Shown one piece after another: positions 1 through 10,639 of a stretch of DNA of 64,000 nt (its first letter is position 1; the number at the start of each line of letters is the position of its first letter). Made by a program: the position numbers and the translations under genes. This DNA comes from Microdochium bolleyi (lineage: Eukaryota > Ascomycota > Sordariomycetes > Xylariales > Microdochiaceae), in assembly GCA_001566295.1 (NCBI GenBank), contig KQ964253.1, forward strand, positions 930,001-994,000, given 5' to 3'. The notes below the pieces were generated by a model, which ran no database searches, had not been told where the DNA came from, and saw nothing but the letters and a program-made list of their open reading frames with translations.

Positions 1-1151
1 ACCGAGTTCCTCTTCACGGGCATCCTCGCCATCATCATCTGGTTCGTCCCGGAGTCCCACCTGTACTACGCCCGCAAGGGCAAGCACGAGGACGCCAAGA
101 AGTCGATGCTCAAGCTCTACGGCTATGCCCCCGGCTACGATGTCGAGTACGAGTACCGCGTCATCCAGCACGGCATCCTCGCCGAGCAGGAATTCAGCAG
201 CAACAACCAGAGCAGCTTCTTCGAGATCTTCCAGGGGCTCAACTGGCGCCGGACCCTCGCCGGGTGCATCGGCATCTGCAGCCAGTGGGCCGCCGGCGCA
301 CCCATCGTTTTCTCGTACTCGACCTACTTCTTCGCCGTCGCGGGGCTCCAGGACCCCTTCCTCGTCACCATCATCACTTTCGTCCTGCTCCTCGTCTCCA
401 TCTTCTGCGCCCTCATCGCCTGCGAGCACATCGGCCGCAGGCCCCTCCTCATCGGCGGCTGCTTCCTCATGCTCGTCTTCAACGTCGCCCTGGCCACCAC
501 GGGCTTCTTCCAGGGCAAGTCCTCGGAGCGCGCGGCCCTGGGGTTCCTGCTGCTCTGGGTCATCTGCTATGGCTTCTCCGCCGGGCCGATCGGCTACGTC
601 GCAGCCGGTGAGACCTCGACGCCGCGGCTCAGGGCGCAGACTACTTCGTTCAACATGGGCTGCTACGGTATTGGCTTGTAAGTGAACAGAAATGAAACTG
701 TACACCCACACCCACGTTTGTTGCAGTTTAGCTAACCAGCACCCTCTCTTCCCGCCTCGCAGCGTCATCTTCCAGTGGACCATCTCGTACATGATCAGCC
801 CGGACGCCGCCAACCTCGGCGTCAAGGCTGTCTACGTGTGGGCCGGCCTCCTCGCACCCACCACCATCCTGCTCTACCTGTACTACCCCGAGGTAAGCTC
901 CCAATCCCTTTCCTTCGCTCGTCCATTATGGCATGTAAAACGTCGTCCGCTGACACTTGTGTGTGATTTCCGCACGGAAACAGACCTACGGCCGCACGTA
1001 CTGGGAGCTCGACGAGCTGTACGAGCGCAAGATCCCCGCGTGGAAGTTCAAGAGCACGCCCACGATCGCCGAGAACAGCGGCCTCAAGAAGGCGAGCGGA
1101 GGTGCCGCGGGGACCTCTGGGGTGATGATGCAGGAGAAGCCGACTGTTTGA
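1..1151 (+). CDS. MFS sugar (maltose/alpha-glucoside-type) permease, 5' end missing
   Basis: The frame is open from base 1, so the N-terminal half lies outside the window. Exons are 1-677, 763-892 and 984-1151, with GT-AG introns that keep frame and end in TGA. The visible part begins in a membrane helix followed by VPESHLYYARKG, the sugar-porter signature after TM6. A central loop and about six further hydrophobic helices follow, including EHIGRRPLLIGG, the loop motif of the sugar-porter family. The tail TYGRTYWELDELYERKIPAW, joined across intron 2 after YYPE, is the PE-x-GRTYWELDELFE ending typical of fungal alpha-glucoside permeases. The protein should move a sugar with protons across the plasma membrane. 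Family assignment is firm; the substrate is inferred from the tail motif only. Confidence 0.9.
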
Positions 1152-2077
1152 GGATTCCCCGTTGAACCAGGGTCGGACGGTGTGAACGGGGATCCCATGC
1201 TGTGATGATCGGTACTCAATGGGTGTTTTGGCTGTGCACGCAGTGCAGAGGAATGTCTGATTTAACTGAGTCATGAGAAGAGACTTTGATATATTTGTAG
1301 AGCTTACGATCTACGTGTTGTTCTTCCGGGGCTGTTCCTATATCTCAACGTCGCTACTTACGCTTAGTTAATGAAATCCGATGCACGCCGCCATCGCATA
1401 TGTGCAAGACGATATAATTCGAGCATATCTTTGCTCGGTTCCGATGCATGGGTAGTCAGGGCCTTTGTGGTATTGGAACGCTAGAACGCCCTTGGCCGGA
1501 TACTCGTAGAAACGAACCAGGCATGGAGAATGTCCGCCCGAGATCACGAGCTGAGAATCCAAAAGCGTCAAGAAACACCATGGCCTAGCACGAGCCGGTT
1601 ACCGCTTGTCAGCTTGTAGATCACCAGCAATCAAATTTCTGTAAGCTCAGCGTCCGCTCGCAACAGCACAGGAGGCCGGGGCAAGGGCCGGGCCGGTGAA
1701 TTATTGAAGCTTCTTGTTTATCCTGTTCAGCAGGCATATCGGCCGTGTAGTCAACGTACTACCTACAATACACGAAGATGGATTATGTATCCGTGGAGGG
1801 TGGAGAAACCTGCCGGCCCACGCCGAGCCGACGACGCTCCACCTGCACCGGAGCGGAGCGGGATCAGCCCCACTCGGAGCACAGTGCTCCGTCCCGGGGG
1901 GGCGCCGGCCCATTGCCGCCCTGGTTCGGCAAACAAGGTCTCGACGATATCTGCCTCGGCAATGTCGAGAATGGGGTATTTCCATGTGTGCGAGATGTTC
2001 CATTCGATAGCGCGCCTTCCATTTTTCAAGACAGTGACATAATCTCGAGCAGCACCACCCAAAGGGTTTCATCAGCA
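1152..2077. other. Intergenic: permease 3' flank and kinase promoter
   Basis: I see no convincing gene. The frame of the downstream kinase stays open back to an ATG at 1778, which would add 100 codons of low-complexity, non-conserved-looking sequence. I treat that part as leader. No clear TATA box was found. Confidence 0.5.
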
Positions 2078-2890
2078 ATGGAGATTGTGTATGCACAATT
2101 GACGCAGCGTGCCGAGGAGCTTTTGCACCATCTCCAGGACACAAGCAGTAGCGGCACTCACCCGCCACCAGAAGGCGCGTCCAAGTGCCGTCCATCTCGA
2201 GCCCTCGTCGCCATCGCCGGCCCGCCTGGGTCCGGCAAGTCCACGATTGCGGACGAGGTCGCCCGGCGCCTGAACTGCAGCGGCCGAGGATGTGGCGCGG
2301 CTGCACCAATCGCTGCCGTCGTGCGTATGGACGGCTATCACTACAGCAGAGCAGAGCTCGACGCGTTTCCCGACGCGCGGGAGGCCCACGCTCGGCGCGG
2401 CGCGGCGTGGACTTTTGACGCTGATGCGGTGCTGGCGCTCGTGCGGACACTACACGCTTCCAGGACGGCAGAAGGAGCAGGTGCCGCTGCTGCAGACATC
2501 GACATATCGAGCACCATCTACGTCCCTACCTTCGACCATGCCACGAAAGACCCCGTGCCCAGGGGCGCGGCGATCCCATCGCAGGCCAAGCTCGTCATCC
2601 TCGAGGGCAACTGGCTCCTCTACGACGAGGATCCGTGGCGACAGATCAGCGCGCTCGTCGACGAGTCGTGGTTCGTAGACGTGGAGCCGCGGCTGGCGAG
2701 GGAGCGCGTCGCGAGGAGGCACGTACAGAGCGGTATCGAGACGAATATGGCCGATGCATTAGCCAGGACGGATCGGAATGATGTACCTAATGGCGAGGAG
2801 GTGCGGCGGAAGCTGGTCCGCCCGGCTGTCAGAGTATGGAGTATAGATCAGGCATCCAGGGAGCAGATGGGGGAGCAGTATCCTCAGTAA
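2078..2890 (+). CDS. P-loop nucleoside/sugar kinase-like protein (YFH7 / uridine kinase family)
   Basis: Single exon, 270 aa. The Walker A motif GPPGSGKST lies at residues 48-56, preceded by the strand ALVAIA. A second conserved block, VRMDGYHYS, matches the xMDGYH/D motif that binds substrate in the uridine kinase/phosphoribulokinase fold and in yeast Yfh7. ILEGNWLLYDEDPW matches the EGNYLL strand of the same group, and a basic lid segment (RERVARRHVQSGIE) follows. These features predict an ATP-dependent small-molecule kinase. The substrate cannot be read from sequence. I chose the ATG at 2078 because it places Walker A near the N terminus, as in relatives; an in-frame ATG at 1778 is the alternative. 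The length suits the compact members of the family. Confidence 0.85.
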   Translation: MEIVYAQLTQRAEELLHHLQDTSSSGTHPPPEGASKCRPSRALVAIAGPPGSGKSTIADEVARRLNCSGRGCGAAAPIAAVVRMDGYHYSRAELDAFPDAREAHARRGAAWTFDADAVLALVRTLHASRTAEGAGAAAADIDISSTIYVPTFDHATKDPVPRGAAIPSQAKLVILEGNWLLYDEDPWRQISALVDESWFVDVEPRLARERVARRHVQSGIETNMADALARTDRNDVPNGEEVRRKLVRPAVRVWSIDQASREQMGEQYPQ

Positions 2891-3287
2891 GCAAAGGTCG
2901 TGCGCGTAGTTGCGCTATTGGTTCAACAACTGTAGGGATGATACAGAAGCACTGCCTGTCAAAGAACCCGGTATCTATTGACCATATAAATGTGACTTGT
3001 AACACTCTAAACAATCGTGCTACACGAATAGCAGTGCTCAAACATAGCGTGGTCCATTCGGCAGAAGCCAGGCAGCGCGGCTCAGCTGTTTGGAAAGAGG
3101 ATACTTGTATCATTGGAAACAGATTGCTACTCGGGATTTTTGCGACGCACTGGCAGTCGGGTTGCCTGCACTTCTGGGGACATGACCTTGATCATGACCT
3201 CGGAGTAAGGATCCTCGTTCCTGGCTCTTGGTGTTAGTCTGACAATGGGTACAACTGTAATGAGCAGGGTTGGGGCACACGGCTTGG
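2891..3287. other. Convergent intergenic region
   Basis: This lies between the 3' ends of the kinase (+) and the five-exon gene (-). No coding signal, RNA gene or strong repeat is visible; it is presumably the two 3' UTRs and terminators. Confidence 0.5.
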
Positions 3288-4589
3288 TCATCCAACATAC
3301 AGCTGATCTATGATCTCAATAATCTTGTTCATCTCGCTCTTGATGGTCTTCCTCTCCTGCAACAAGCTTTGCACATTGACCTCAACCGCGTTGCTGGCTT
3401 CGCTGACTTGGAAGGACCCGGGATTGGCCAGAGCGTCCTGCACCCGAGCCGCGTTCTGCTTGAATCCCATGTAATCATCGAGTAGACCGTGGGCGTAGTC
3501 GTGGACCTTACCGAAGTCGGGGACCACGATACTGTTCGTCGTGGCGTACTTGGCAAAGCTCGGGTTGCGGCAGTACGGAGTCAAGACAGCCCAGGTCCGT
3601 TGGGGGCGTTCCGCGATACGCCCAGGAAATGCTTCCCCGGAACGGAAGAGCCGTTCCACAGTCCATTCCTCGTCGTTGAGCTTGATCTGGCCGCCGCCGC
3701 ACCAGTTGGCAGTAACAGTCGTTTCGGACTCCTCCGCTGCAGCTTGTAGCGTGGTCGAGGCCAAGCCAATACTCTTCGTGGAGTCCGAGTTAGAGCCGCC
3801 TAGAGCGCTTTCCAGCCTGTGATATCATGTGTGAGCTCAGATCCGACCTTAAAAGCAATCACGATGACTTACATAGATCTCACAGCAGACTTCCGCGCTG
3901 GGTCGAGCACCTTCATTGACAGGAGCCCAAGGAGCTCGCCTCCCTCGACGAATCCTACAACTGCTATTCAGTAATGTGCCAATCTGGTTTCTGAGCAGGT
4001 ACCTCTGACCGGAGATGTAGCAGTCGCCGTAGACCTCAAAGAAATCCTTGCTGCTCATCGACTTCTTCTCTTGGTATGGAATGCTAGAAGATGATCAGCT
4101 TCCCGGTCGGAGCACGTTGCAAGAGACAACGCACAACTTTGAGTCCTCGGGAATTGATGTGATTTCTGTGCGCATGTAAGTGGCCAGCCAGTTCCTCTAT
4201 GCTCCCCGCAGTGGAAAAACAGAAAAAGGACAGAGACACCCACCCTTGACCACCTTGACCGATATCATCGCATTGGCATCGCTACTCGCGAACTTGGTTT
4301 CGTCCCAGCTGAGCAGAGCCCCCGGCACCTCAATCGCGCCGGCCCTGATGCACGACGCCGGACTGATGTTCATGCTGCGCACGATCTCCGAGGCCTTACC
4401 GACGAGCCGAGAGCTACAAGTGACGACCTGGGACGGCCCCCCGGCAGTGCCGGCGGCTGTGGCCACTCTGCGGAACCAGGAATGGTCCAGCTCGATGGCG
4501 CGGTCGATACATGATACTTGCAGGAAAGAGTTGTAGCCCTGCCCAAGCATCATCGAGTCGTTGTATGGGGCGAGAAGTAGTTGATCCAT
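3288..4589 (-). CDS. Hypothetical five-exon protein, possibly MACPF/CDC-like fold
   Basis: Exons on the minus strand are 4589-4244, 4165-4138, 4083-4010, 3954-3873 and 3816-3288. All junctions are GT-AG and in frame, giving 352 aa. Exon 2 is only 28 bases. The N terminus contains LGQGYNSFLQ, then SQVVTCSSRLVGKASEIVRSMN and a serine/aspartate stretch ending in ISVKVV. Exons 3-4 encode FFEVYGDCYISGFVEGGEL (residues about 139-157). This recalls the Y-G-T-H-[FY]-I..GG signature of membrane-attack-complex/perforin proteins, but with D-C in place of T-H. No signal peptide is seen, so the product looks cytosolic. I recognise it as a common type of uncharacterised ascomycete protein and do not assign a function; the MACPF link is inference from one motif. 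The C-terminal 40 residues are predicted helical. Confidence 0.75.
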
Positions 4590-5917
4590 CCTCGCTGAGT
4601 AGCAACGACTCCTTGGGTGAGCAGGTAAGTTTCAGCTGAAGAATCCGGTCTGGTCTTTGAGGTGTGAGTCGAGGCTTTGCATTTAGAAACAGCTCGGGAT
4701 ATTACTTGTGTGATGAAAATGATGGAGTACGCGATAGCTCCATTCTTTGATATGAAGTCCTCGTAGACAATATTGCTGACGTGTCAAACGAGACTTGTGT
4801 TCGTTCCGCTCTCACCATCGTGGCGTGCTTGCAGCGAGCTGGACCATCTCAAAGAGAGGGGACCCTTGACGCCACGAGACGCTAATGTGCAAGCACTAAC
4901 CTCGACTATTGAGCGGGTGCATTGGTGGCATGCATGAGTGTACAATGCGCATGGGCTCCACCTTGCTCGTCAGTTTTGTCTTTGGGATGTTCCATCGCAG
5001 ACATACGGTATTTGGGTTTAAACCTGTTCGATATTTCATTTGACTGACATTCTGGAAGAAGACCACCCACAGCCATGCCGCCCAAATGTGCAATAATACA
5101 CTCACGATGAAGAGCGGCTTCACATGTATTAGAGAGTTGCGTAACATTTTATGGCTCTGAAAGCGCCGTGGCTGAAAGCTGCAATCAGAGCGTGACCGCG
5201 ATATTGTCCGATCTTTTGAATATTGGCCCGTGCATGGCGAACCCTTCATGAGTGACTGTCTTAAATGGGGTCCTAAGCCTGTATAGCAGTTGAGATTGAT
5301 CTGTGAGGATGGGATGATCGACAGTGTTTCATTTGAACCTGAAGTGACTGTGATCATGATGCCATCAACTTGCAATTTCCTATGAACTAGCAAGCATTGG
5401 ATGAGTTAGTTTTGTGTCGTCCAAGAAAGGGAAGGGAAGTCGGGATACGAGGCTTAGACTCTTACCGTTACTGATCGTGAGAGGCGGGCCGAGAACCAAG
5501 GGAGTGGTTCCCAAGAAATGCTTGCCATCATTGCGGACCTCAGCGCACTGGGAGTTCTCTCTTTGGAGAGAGCTTTCAATATCCCAATCTTCATCATTGG
5601 TCTGGTAGCAAAAGAACAGTCGTGGTTGGAGACTTCGTAGGAGAGAACGGCACGAGGACCAGCCTACTTATATGCACAGAGACCCACTTTGTCGACAAAC
5701 CCAGATCAATGTAGATTATGGACGCCCGTACCAAAAGCGTGCGAAAGTCGGTTGAAACCTTTGAGAACGACGGGAACCTCATCTGGCACGCTCGCATTTC
5801 AGAAAAAACATGGCCGTGAAGAGTACCTAGACTGCAGGGGAAATGTGCACCCTTGGGTATGCGAGCACCATAATTTAGCAAAGACTTAATCATTGATAAG
5901 ATTTCTTGCTAAATATA
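4590..5917. other. Intergenic region upstream of the five-exon gene
   Basis: There are only short frames without a plausible ATG or family motif. Base composition is more AT-rich than the flanking genes. It holds the promoter of the minus-strand gene at its left and the 5' flank of tRNA-Gly at its right. Nothing else is recognised. Confidence 0.5.
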
Positions 5918-5988
5918 GCATCAGTGGTTTAGTGGTAAAATCCATCGTTGCCATCGATGGGCCCCGTGTTCGATTCACGGCTGATGCA
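5918..5988 (+). tRNA. tRNA-Gly (anticodon GCC)
   Basis: A 71-base cloverleaf. The acceptor stem GCATCAG pairs with CTGATGC, and the discriminator is A. The A box is TGGTTTAGTGG. The anticodon stem CATCG/CGATG encloses the loop TTGCCAT, giving anticodon GCC. The T arm CCGTG-TTCGATT-CACGG provides the B box. There is no intron. A TTTT run follows four bases after the 3' end, as expected for RNA polymerase III. Confidence 0.97.
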
Positions 5989-5991
5989 TTC

Positions 5992-5995
5992 TTTT
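5992..5995 (+). terminator. Pol III terminator of tRNA-Gly
   Basis: A minimal T4 run four bases downstream of the mature tRNA end; position and orientation fit RNA polymerase III termination. Confidence 0.6.
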
Positions 5996-6514
5996 GTCTC
6001 ACTTCCAGATCCTGATTCGAAATCATCCTGACTTTTTTGCATTGTTTGCAATTTCCAAATGGTCTGTTTGGTTACAGGCAGGCTTCCATGAATTTCTTCT
6101 TGGAAGTTGACCTTGGTTTTGGAGGAGAGTGAATCAGGCATTGTTAGTAGTGGCTCCTAAACAGGCCCCACACAATGACGCTGCAACTTGTAGCTGCAGA
6201 AATCAGCTTCCCCAGACGTCGAGGGAGCTTACGTTTGCTATCATGGAGGTCACTGTAATTACTCCCAATCTTTCCCAATTTTGGCATTCATTCCGTCGTG
6301 TTATGTGCTCAAGCTATTCGAGACTGTCAGCTAGCAAACGACCAAGTTTTGTCACATTCTCCAAGGCATGTGTCGACACACTAGGAGGGCCTGACTTTTG
6401 ACGTTCTTTTTCTCGCAACAGTTGAGAAAGCGAGGCGTGAACCATCACACCAAAGCCTCTTGTGCAGCCCAGTTCATCACGAGAAGAGTCATCCATACAG
6501 GCCCAGAAAGCACA
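5996..6514. other. Promoter region of the aldo/keto reductase
   Basis: No gene is recognised. The reductase frame stays open upstream to 6398 but has no ATG there, only TTG, so this part is read as 5' leader. Confidence 0.5.
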
Positions 6515-7714
6515 ATGTCCGTGCCGCGGCTCAGCATCAACTCCACCATCCCGCTCGTCAGAACCTCAACATGGTCCGCTGCAGTCGCAGGAAAGAATGT
6601 AGCGAGCAGCGTTGAGGGCAGGATACCGATCCTCGGACTCGGCGTCTACCGTATAAAGCCCTCGGATCCAGCAGTGGGAGACTCGGGTGTGTCACTGTGT
6701 CAGGCTGCCTGCCAGGCTGCCCTGGAGGCTGGCTACCGCCACATTGACACAGCCAGGCTGTACCGAAATGAATCGCAGGTGGCAGACGCAGTGAATGCTT
6801 TCCTCGCCGGTCCGGATAATTCAAAGGTGTCCCAGAAAGTGTTGTCTCGCAAGGATGTATTCCTCACGACAAAGATCCGCGAGAGCACGGGGGACGCTGA
6901 GAGGGACTATCGTGCTGCCATGAAGTGCGTGGAGAGGCTTGTTAGTGGCTTGGAGACACCAGCTTCTGGAACATCTGAAGATGATGAGGGTACCACCCAT
7001 GCTCAGAGCGGTGCTCAAGAAGACGAGCAAGATGGGAAAGAGCCTGAACCTCGGACAAAGAGGAGAAAGACGACCCAACTGGAAGAACATCCTACACAGC
7101 AAATAGAGGAGCCACCAACGAGCCATTCTCAACCATACGTCGACCTACTCCTCATACACCAGCCGCCACCCACAATCCAGCATCGACGATCGCTCTGGCA
7201 GGCCCTCGAGAGACTTCAGCGCGGGGGGCGAGCTCTCAACATCGGTGTGAGCAATTACCGCGTCGAGCACCTCGAGGAGATGCGCACGGGCTACGCAAGG
7301 GAGACATCGTCGTGGCCGCCCTGCGTGAATCAGATCGAGGTGCATCCGTGGTTCCCGCAGACCGAGCTGACAAAGTACTGCGCCGCGCATGGAATCGTGG
7401 TTCAGGCTTTCGCACCGCTGGCGCAGGGGCGGTACTTCACGGCCGATAGTGACGGCGACACGAAACAAAGCTCAAATGGCGGTGACGTGATAAGCCAGAT
7501 AGGTACGAGGCATGGAAAGACCCAGGCGCAGGTGCTCATCAGGTGGAGTCTGCAGAAGGGCTTTGTTGCATTGCCGAAGAGCTCGAAACCCGAGAGGATA
7601 CGCGAGAACGCCGACGTGTTTGACTTCGAGCTCGATGGCGAGGACATGCACTTACTGGACGGACTGGACAAAGGCGGCACAGCCGGGGCCACGTATAAGT
7701 GGAACAGGACATGA
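6515..7714 (+). CDS. Aldo/keto reductase with a charged internal insertion
   Basis: Single exon, 399 aa. An NAD(P)H-dependent carbonyl reductase of the AKR (TIM-barrel) family. The catalytic tetrad is visible: D78 in RHIDTARLY, Y83, K120 in FLTTKI and H215 in LLLIHQP. ALNIGVSNY, CVNQIEVHPWFPQ and the cofactor-binding ALPKSSKPERIREN complete the family pattern. K120 and H215 are about 95 residues apart, whereas relatives have roughly 30-35. The extra segment (about residues 147-207) is rich in Glu, Gln and Thr and carries a basic cluster KRRK at 182-185, resembling a nuclear localisation signal. The ATG at 6515 is the first in frame. The end converges on the gene at 7862 with a 147-base gap. 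Substrate unknown. Confidence 0.92.
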   Translation: MSVPRLSINSTIPLVRTSTWSAAVAGKNVASSVEGRIPILGLGVYRIKPSDPAVGDSGVSLCQAACQAALEAGYRHIDTARLYRNESQVADAVNAFLAGPDNSKVSQKVLSRKDVFLTTKIRESTGDAERDYRAAMKCVERLVSGLETPASGTSEDDEGTTHAQSGAQEDEQDGKEPEPRTKRRKTTQLEEHPTQQIEEPPTSHSQPYVDLLLIHQPPPTIQHRRSLWQALERLQRGGRALNIGVSNYRVEHLEEMRTGYARETSSWPPCVNQIEVHPWFPQTELTKYCAAHGIVVQAFAPLAQGRYFTADSDGDTKQSSNGGDVISQIGTRHGKTQAQVLIRWSLQKGFVALPKSSKPERIRENADVFDFELDGEDMHLLDGLDKGGTAGATYKWNRT

Positions 7715-7861
7715 ACTTTTGAGGGCTGTGAAGGAGTCGTGGCAGGCCGCTGGTCTTTTGATTGCCGATAATTCATGAGTGAATCAAAGCGAATGAGCTC
7801 TGACTGGAGACTACATGTAAGGGGTTTTGGCACACAACCGACAAATATCTTTCCCAGCTGT

Positions 7862-9697
7862 TCATGCTCTCTCGCTGGTCTCCGAAGGGCTCGTGGTAGA
7901 CCGTGGTAGTCGTTGAAGCACACGCGCTACTTCTGCTCTCACATCCCAAAAGAACCCTTGCATAATACCGAGATGGAAGATGCCACAGAACTCTAAATCC
8001 TTGTCAGACAAGAGGAATTCTCCGCCATCCTTTGCAGGGCCAAGGAGTTCCGCCAAGAGTGCCGAGTAGATTGTTGGATCAGGTGTGAATGTCGCTGGCC
8101 ATTTCCACTTCTCCATCTCGCTTGTTGCTGCGAAGGCCTCGCCAATGAGACACATCCACACGAGTGGCCCTCGGGCTCTGTATGATGATGAGCGACCCAT
8201 GCTTTCCCTGCTGGTGGAAAATGGTGATGGCATGTCCTCTCCATTCCACGCCAAATCTCCATCGCGAGCTTGCAAACGTGCCAGGATCTGGCGGAAATGT
8301 GTATTTAGCAGCCACAAATGGCTGACGTGTTGATCCCAACTCTCCCGAGACCCACCTTTGACGAGCTTGAAGAACAGCAGTGCAGAGATCCTTAGGGCCT
8401 CCTCAAAGGGGTTGATAGTGCCATTTGGGCCCCGAGAAGCTGCTTCAGCTGCATCATTCTGATGCGGGTGCACTGTGCCAAGCCCCCGCAGCAGGTCGTC
8501 TGGCTTTGTGAGCAGCTGCGGAGACGTGAGCAGGCGATGTACCAGGTAGAAGTGAGATTCCGTGAGTCGTGGGAGCTCGAGATGTTGCATGGATCCCGTT
8601 TTAGAAGCCTCTCCTGTAACGTGGGCCATGTATGCTATCTCCACAAAGGTCTCCACGACGGCGCCCGGCACATCGTACTCTTGCAATAGAGCACGGACTT
8701 TTGTGGCCAAGTCTTCCCGAGCTGAAGTTGGCAAAGTCGACCATATCGGCCCGGACGGCCATATGAATGGAAGCTTGGGTTGTTCCAGACGCTCAAACGC
8801 GCCCTTGACACTGGCTCTAATGATAACAACCCATTAGTCGCGGGTCCGTAGCCTGCCAGGCCTGCCAGGGCTAAATCGTGACTTACTTCTGTATATGTAC
8901 CTGAACTAGGGGCGGAAGTGCTTGCAAAAGACCACGGGAGGTGAGAAGCCCAGCGAGACCATTCATGTGCGTGTGCCACTCGTCGTACTCCCCAAAAAGT
9001 GTCTGGCCGTCTGTTAGTCAAGATTAATGACTGATTAGGAGATAGGTCAACTTACTGCGACCAACGCAAGAGTGCTTATCAACTGGGCAATAACGACCTG
9101 AAGATCAAGGCCGCGTTGCGGATGCTTCAGCAAGACTCGGGCTAGGCGGACCATCTCAGCATGCTGGATTTGAATGTCTTCGAATCGGCGGCCACCACTT
9201 TGCAAAACCTCAAAAAGAGTGCTCATGGTGGCGATGGAAGCAGAAGCCATGTCCCCGCGGCTGGGAGGTCGTGATTTTGGCGTCGTCAAATCGATGGCGG
9301 GTAGAGCCCCTCGAGGATACGAGCGAATTGGGATCGAGAAGACTTTTGCTGGCAGGATATGGATTGACAGAAGCTCGCCTGCCGGATGTAAGGTACGAAA
9401 TGTCACCGGGCCTGGGATTGTAGTACGGGAACCACGAGTCTCAGAGTCTTGGTCGGGCGATTCGCGATGCTTACGGCTCGAGCTCGGACCATGGACTGAC
9501 GGACGAGCCTGACGACGGGCACCAGGTTTTCTTCCTGGTTTCTGCTTGCCGACGACTGGAGCCCATGTCTGTTGTTCTGCGCCACTGGAGCTCATGTTCA
9601 CCCAGGCTGTACCGTTGTGCCGTTCTCGTTGGACATTGAAGTCCTTCCGCCTGCTCACAACGCCGCTGGCGGAATGTGATGCGAAGGAATGATGCAT
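7862..9697 (-). CDS. Fungal transcription-factor-like protein without a zinc cluster
   Basis: Exons are 9697-9056, 9002-8887 and 8810-7862 on the minus strand; introns are GT-AG and the joined frame gives 568 aa. Exon 2 reads LFGEYDEWHTHMNGLAGLL, the hallmark segment of the fungal-specific transcription factor regulatory domain (Fungal_trans_2/DUF3468 group). The long helical C-terminal half fits that domain. No CX2CX6CX5-12C Zn2Cys6 motif is present in exon 1, nor in the 100 bases upstream on this strand. Instead the N terminus is basic and disordered (KQKPGRKPGARRQARPS). It is either a naturally DNA-binding-domain-less regulator or its first exon has been lost or lies further upstream. The intron 2 acceptor has an alternative six bases earlier, and the start is uncertain (a second ATG encodes MSSSGAEQQ). 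Confidence 0.75.
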
Positions 9698-10639
9698 CTT
9701 ACGCAGGATGGCGGATGAGGGAGGACCAAAGTCGGCCTCGCTGTGTCAGGTGTCTTCCGTGAGACTCGGACATCTCACAAGCCAGCCGATAGCTGTCGTG
9801 TCGAAGATACTAAAGTAGGTTGGAGAACCGAGGCGAGGTTGAGCAGGCATCCTGACCCCAAACCTTTAAGGATGGTCTCCAATAATCTTGCAAGGGTGGC
9901 AAGGGGGTCCATCCATGTCAATGGATGCTATGTACTAGGTAAGCACAAGAGCGACATGGCACGAGATCGTCTTGAGAGAGGTCGGAGCTCATAAGGCTGA
10001 TCCACTGTGCTTACGGAAGTACGGAGGACGTAGTTGTTACCGTAGTCCTAGACCTACCGCAAGGCAGGAAGGCAGTGCTATAGTGCCAGCATTACAATGT
10101 CACGACCAATCATGGCCAAGTTCAGGGTTGCACAGCCGTGAGACGCTCGTCGAAACAACTCTCAGTGCTGACACTTTGGGGGCCAAGCCCCATGGAGACG
10201 ACTGGGGATTGACCAAGATGGGCGAGCTCGGGACTCCAACGCTCGGCCGACAGAGTTAAAATCCGACGCGTAGTAGATGACTTCAGTGGCGTTCAACTGC
10301 AACAATGCTGACAGGGCAGTGAGTTCCACTTGCGCATTGATCATGGAACAGGCTCGTTGTTGTTGAGCAAGATGATGGGTTTGGAGCTCGACCTGGGACT
10401 CGAAGCCTGATGAATCCACGGACGCATTATGTAAGCACGCGACCACGGAGCTTGCCAGCCGCCGTGCTCCACCTGCCCCTCGGTGGGATTTTTTGGGTGG
10501 TTGAGTCACAACCACCAAGCAAGACGCAGCCCGCCGCCAGCCATCGCATCATAAGTCCTTCAAAGTCGCGAAGCTCGCTAGTGCCAGGTCTGCCAATTGT
10601 CGCCGTCCACGACTCTGCACAGAGAGACCGCGCCCCGCC
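9698..10639. other. Divergent promoter region (TF-like gene / eIF2B epsilon)
   Basis: About 0.94 kb between two divergently transcribed starts. It has only short overlapping frames on both strands without family motifs. There is no TATA-like site near the eIF2B start, as is usual for housekeeping genes. Confidence 0.5.

Noticed and set aside
1778..2077. N-terminal 100-codon extension of the P-loop kinase
   Set aside because: Low complexity and not family-like; Walker A would sit at residue 148 instead of the usual N-terminal position.
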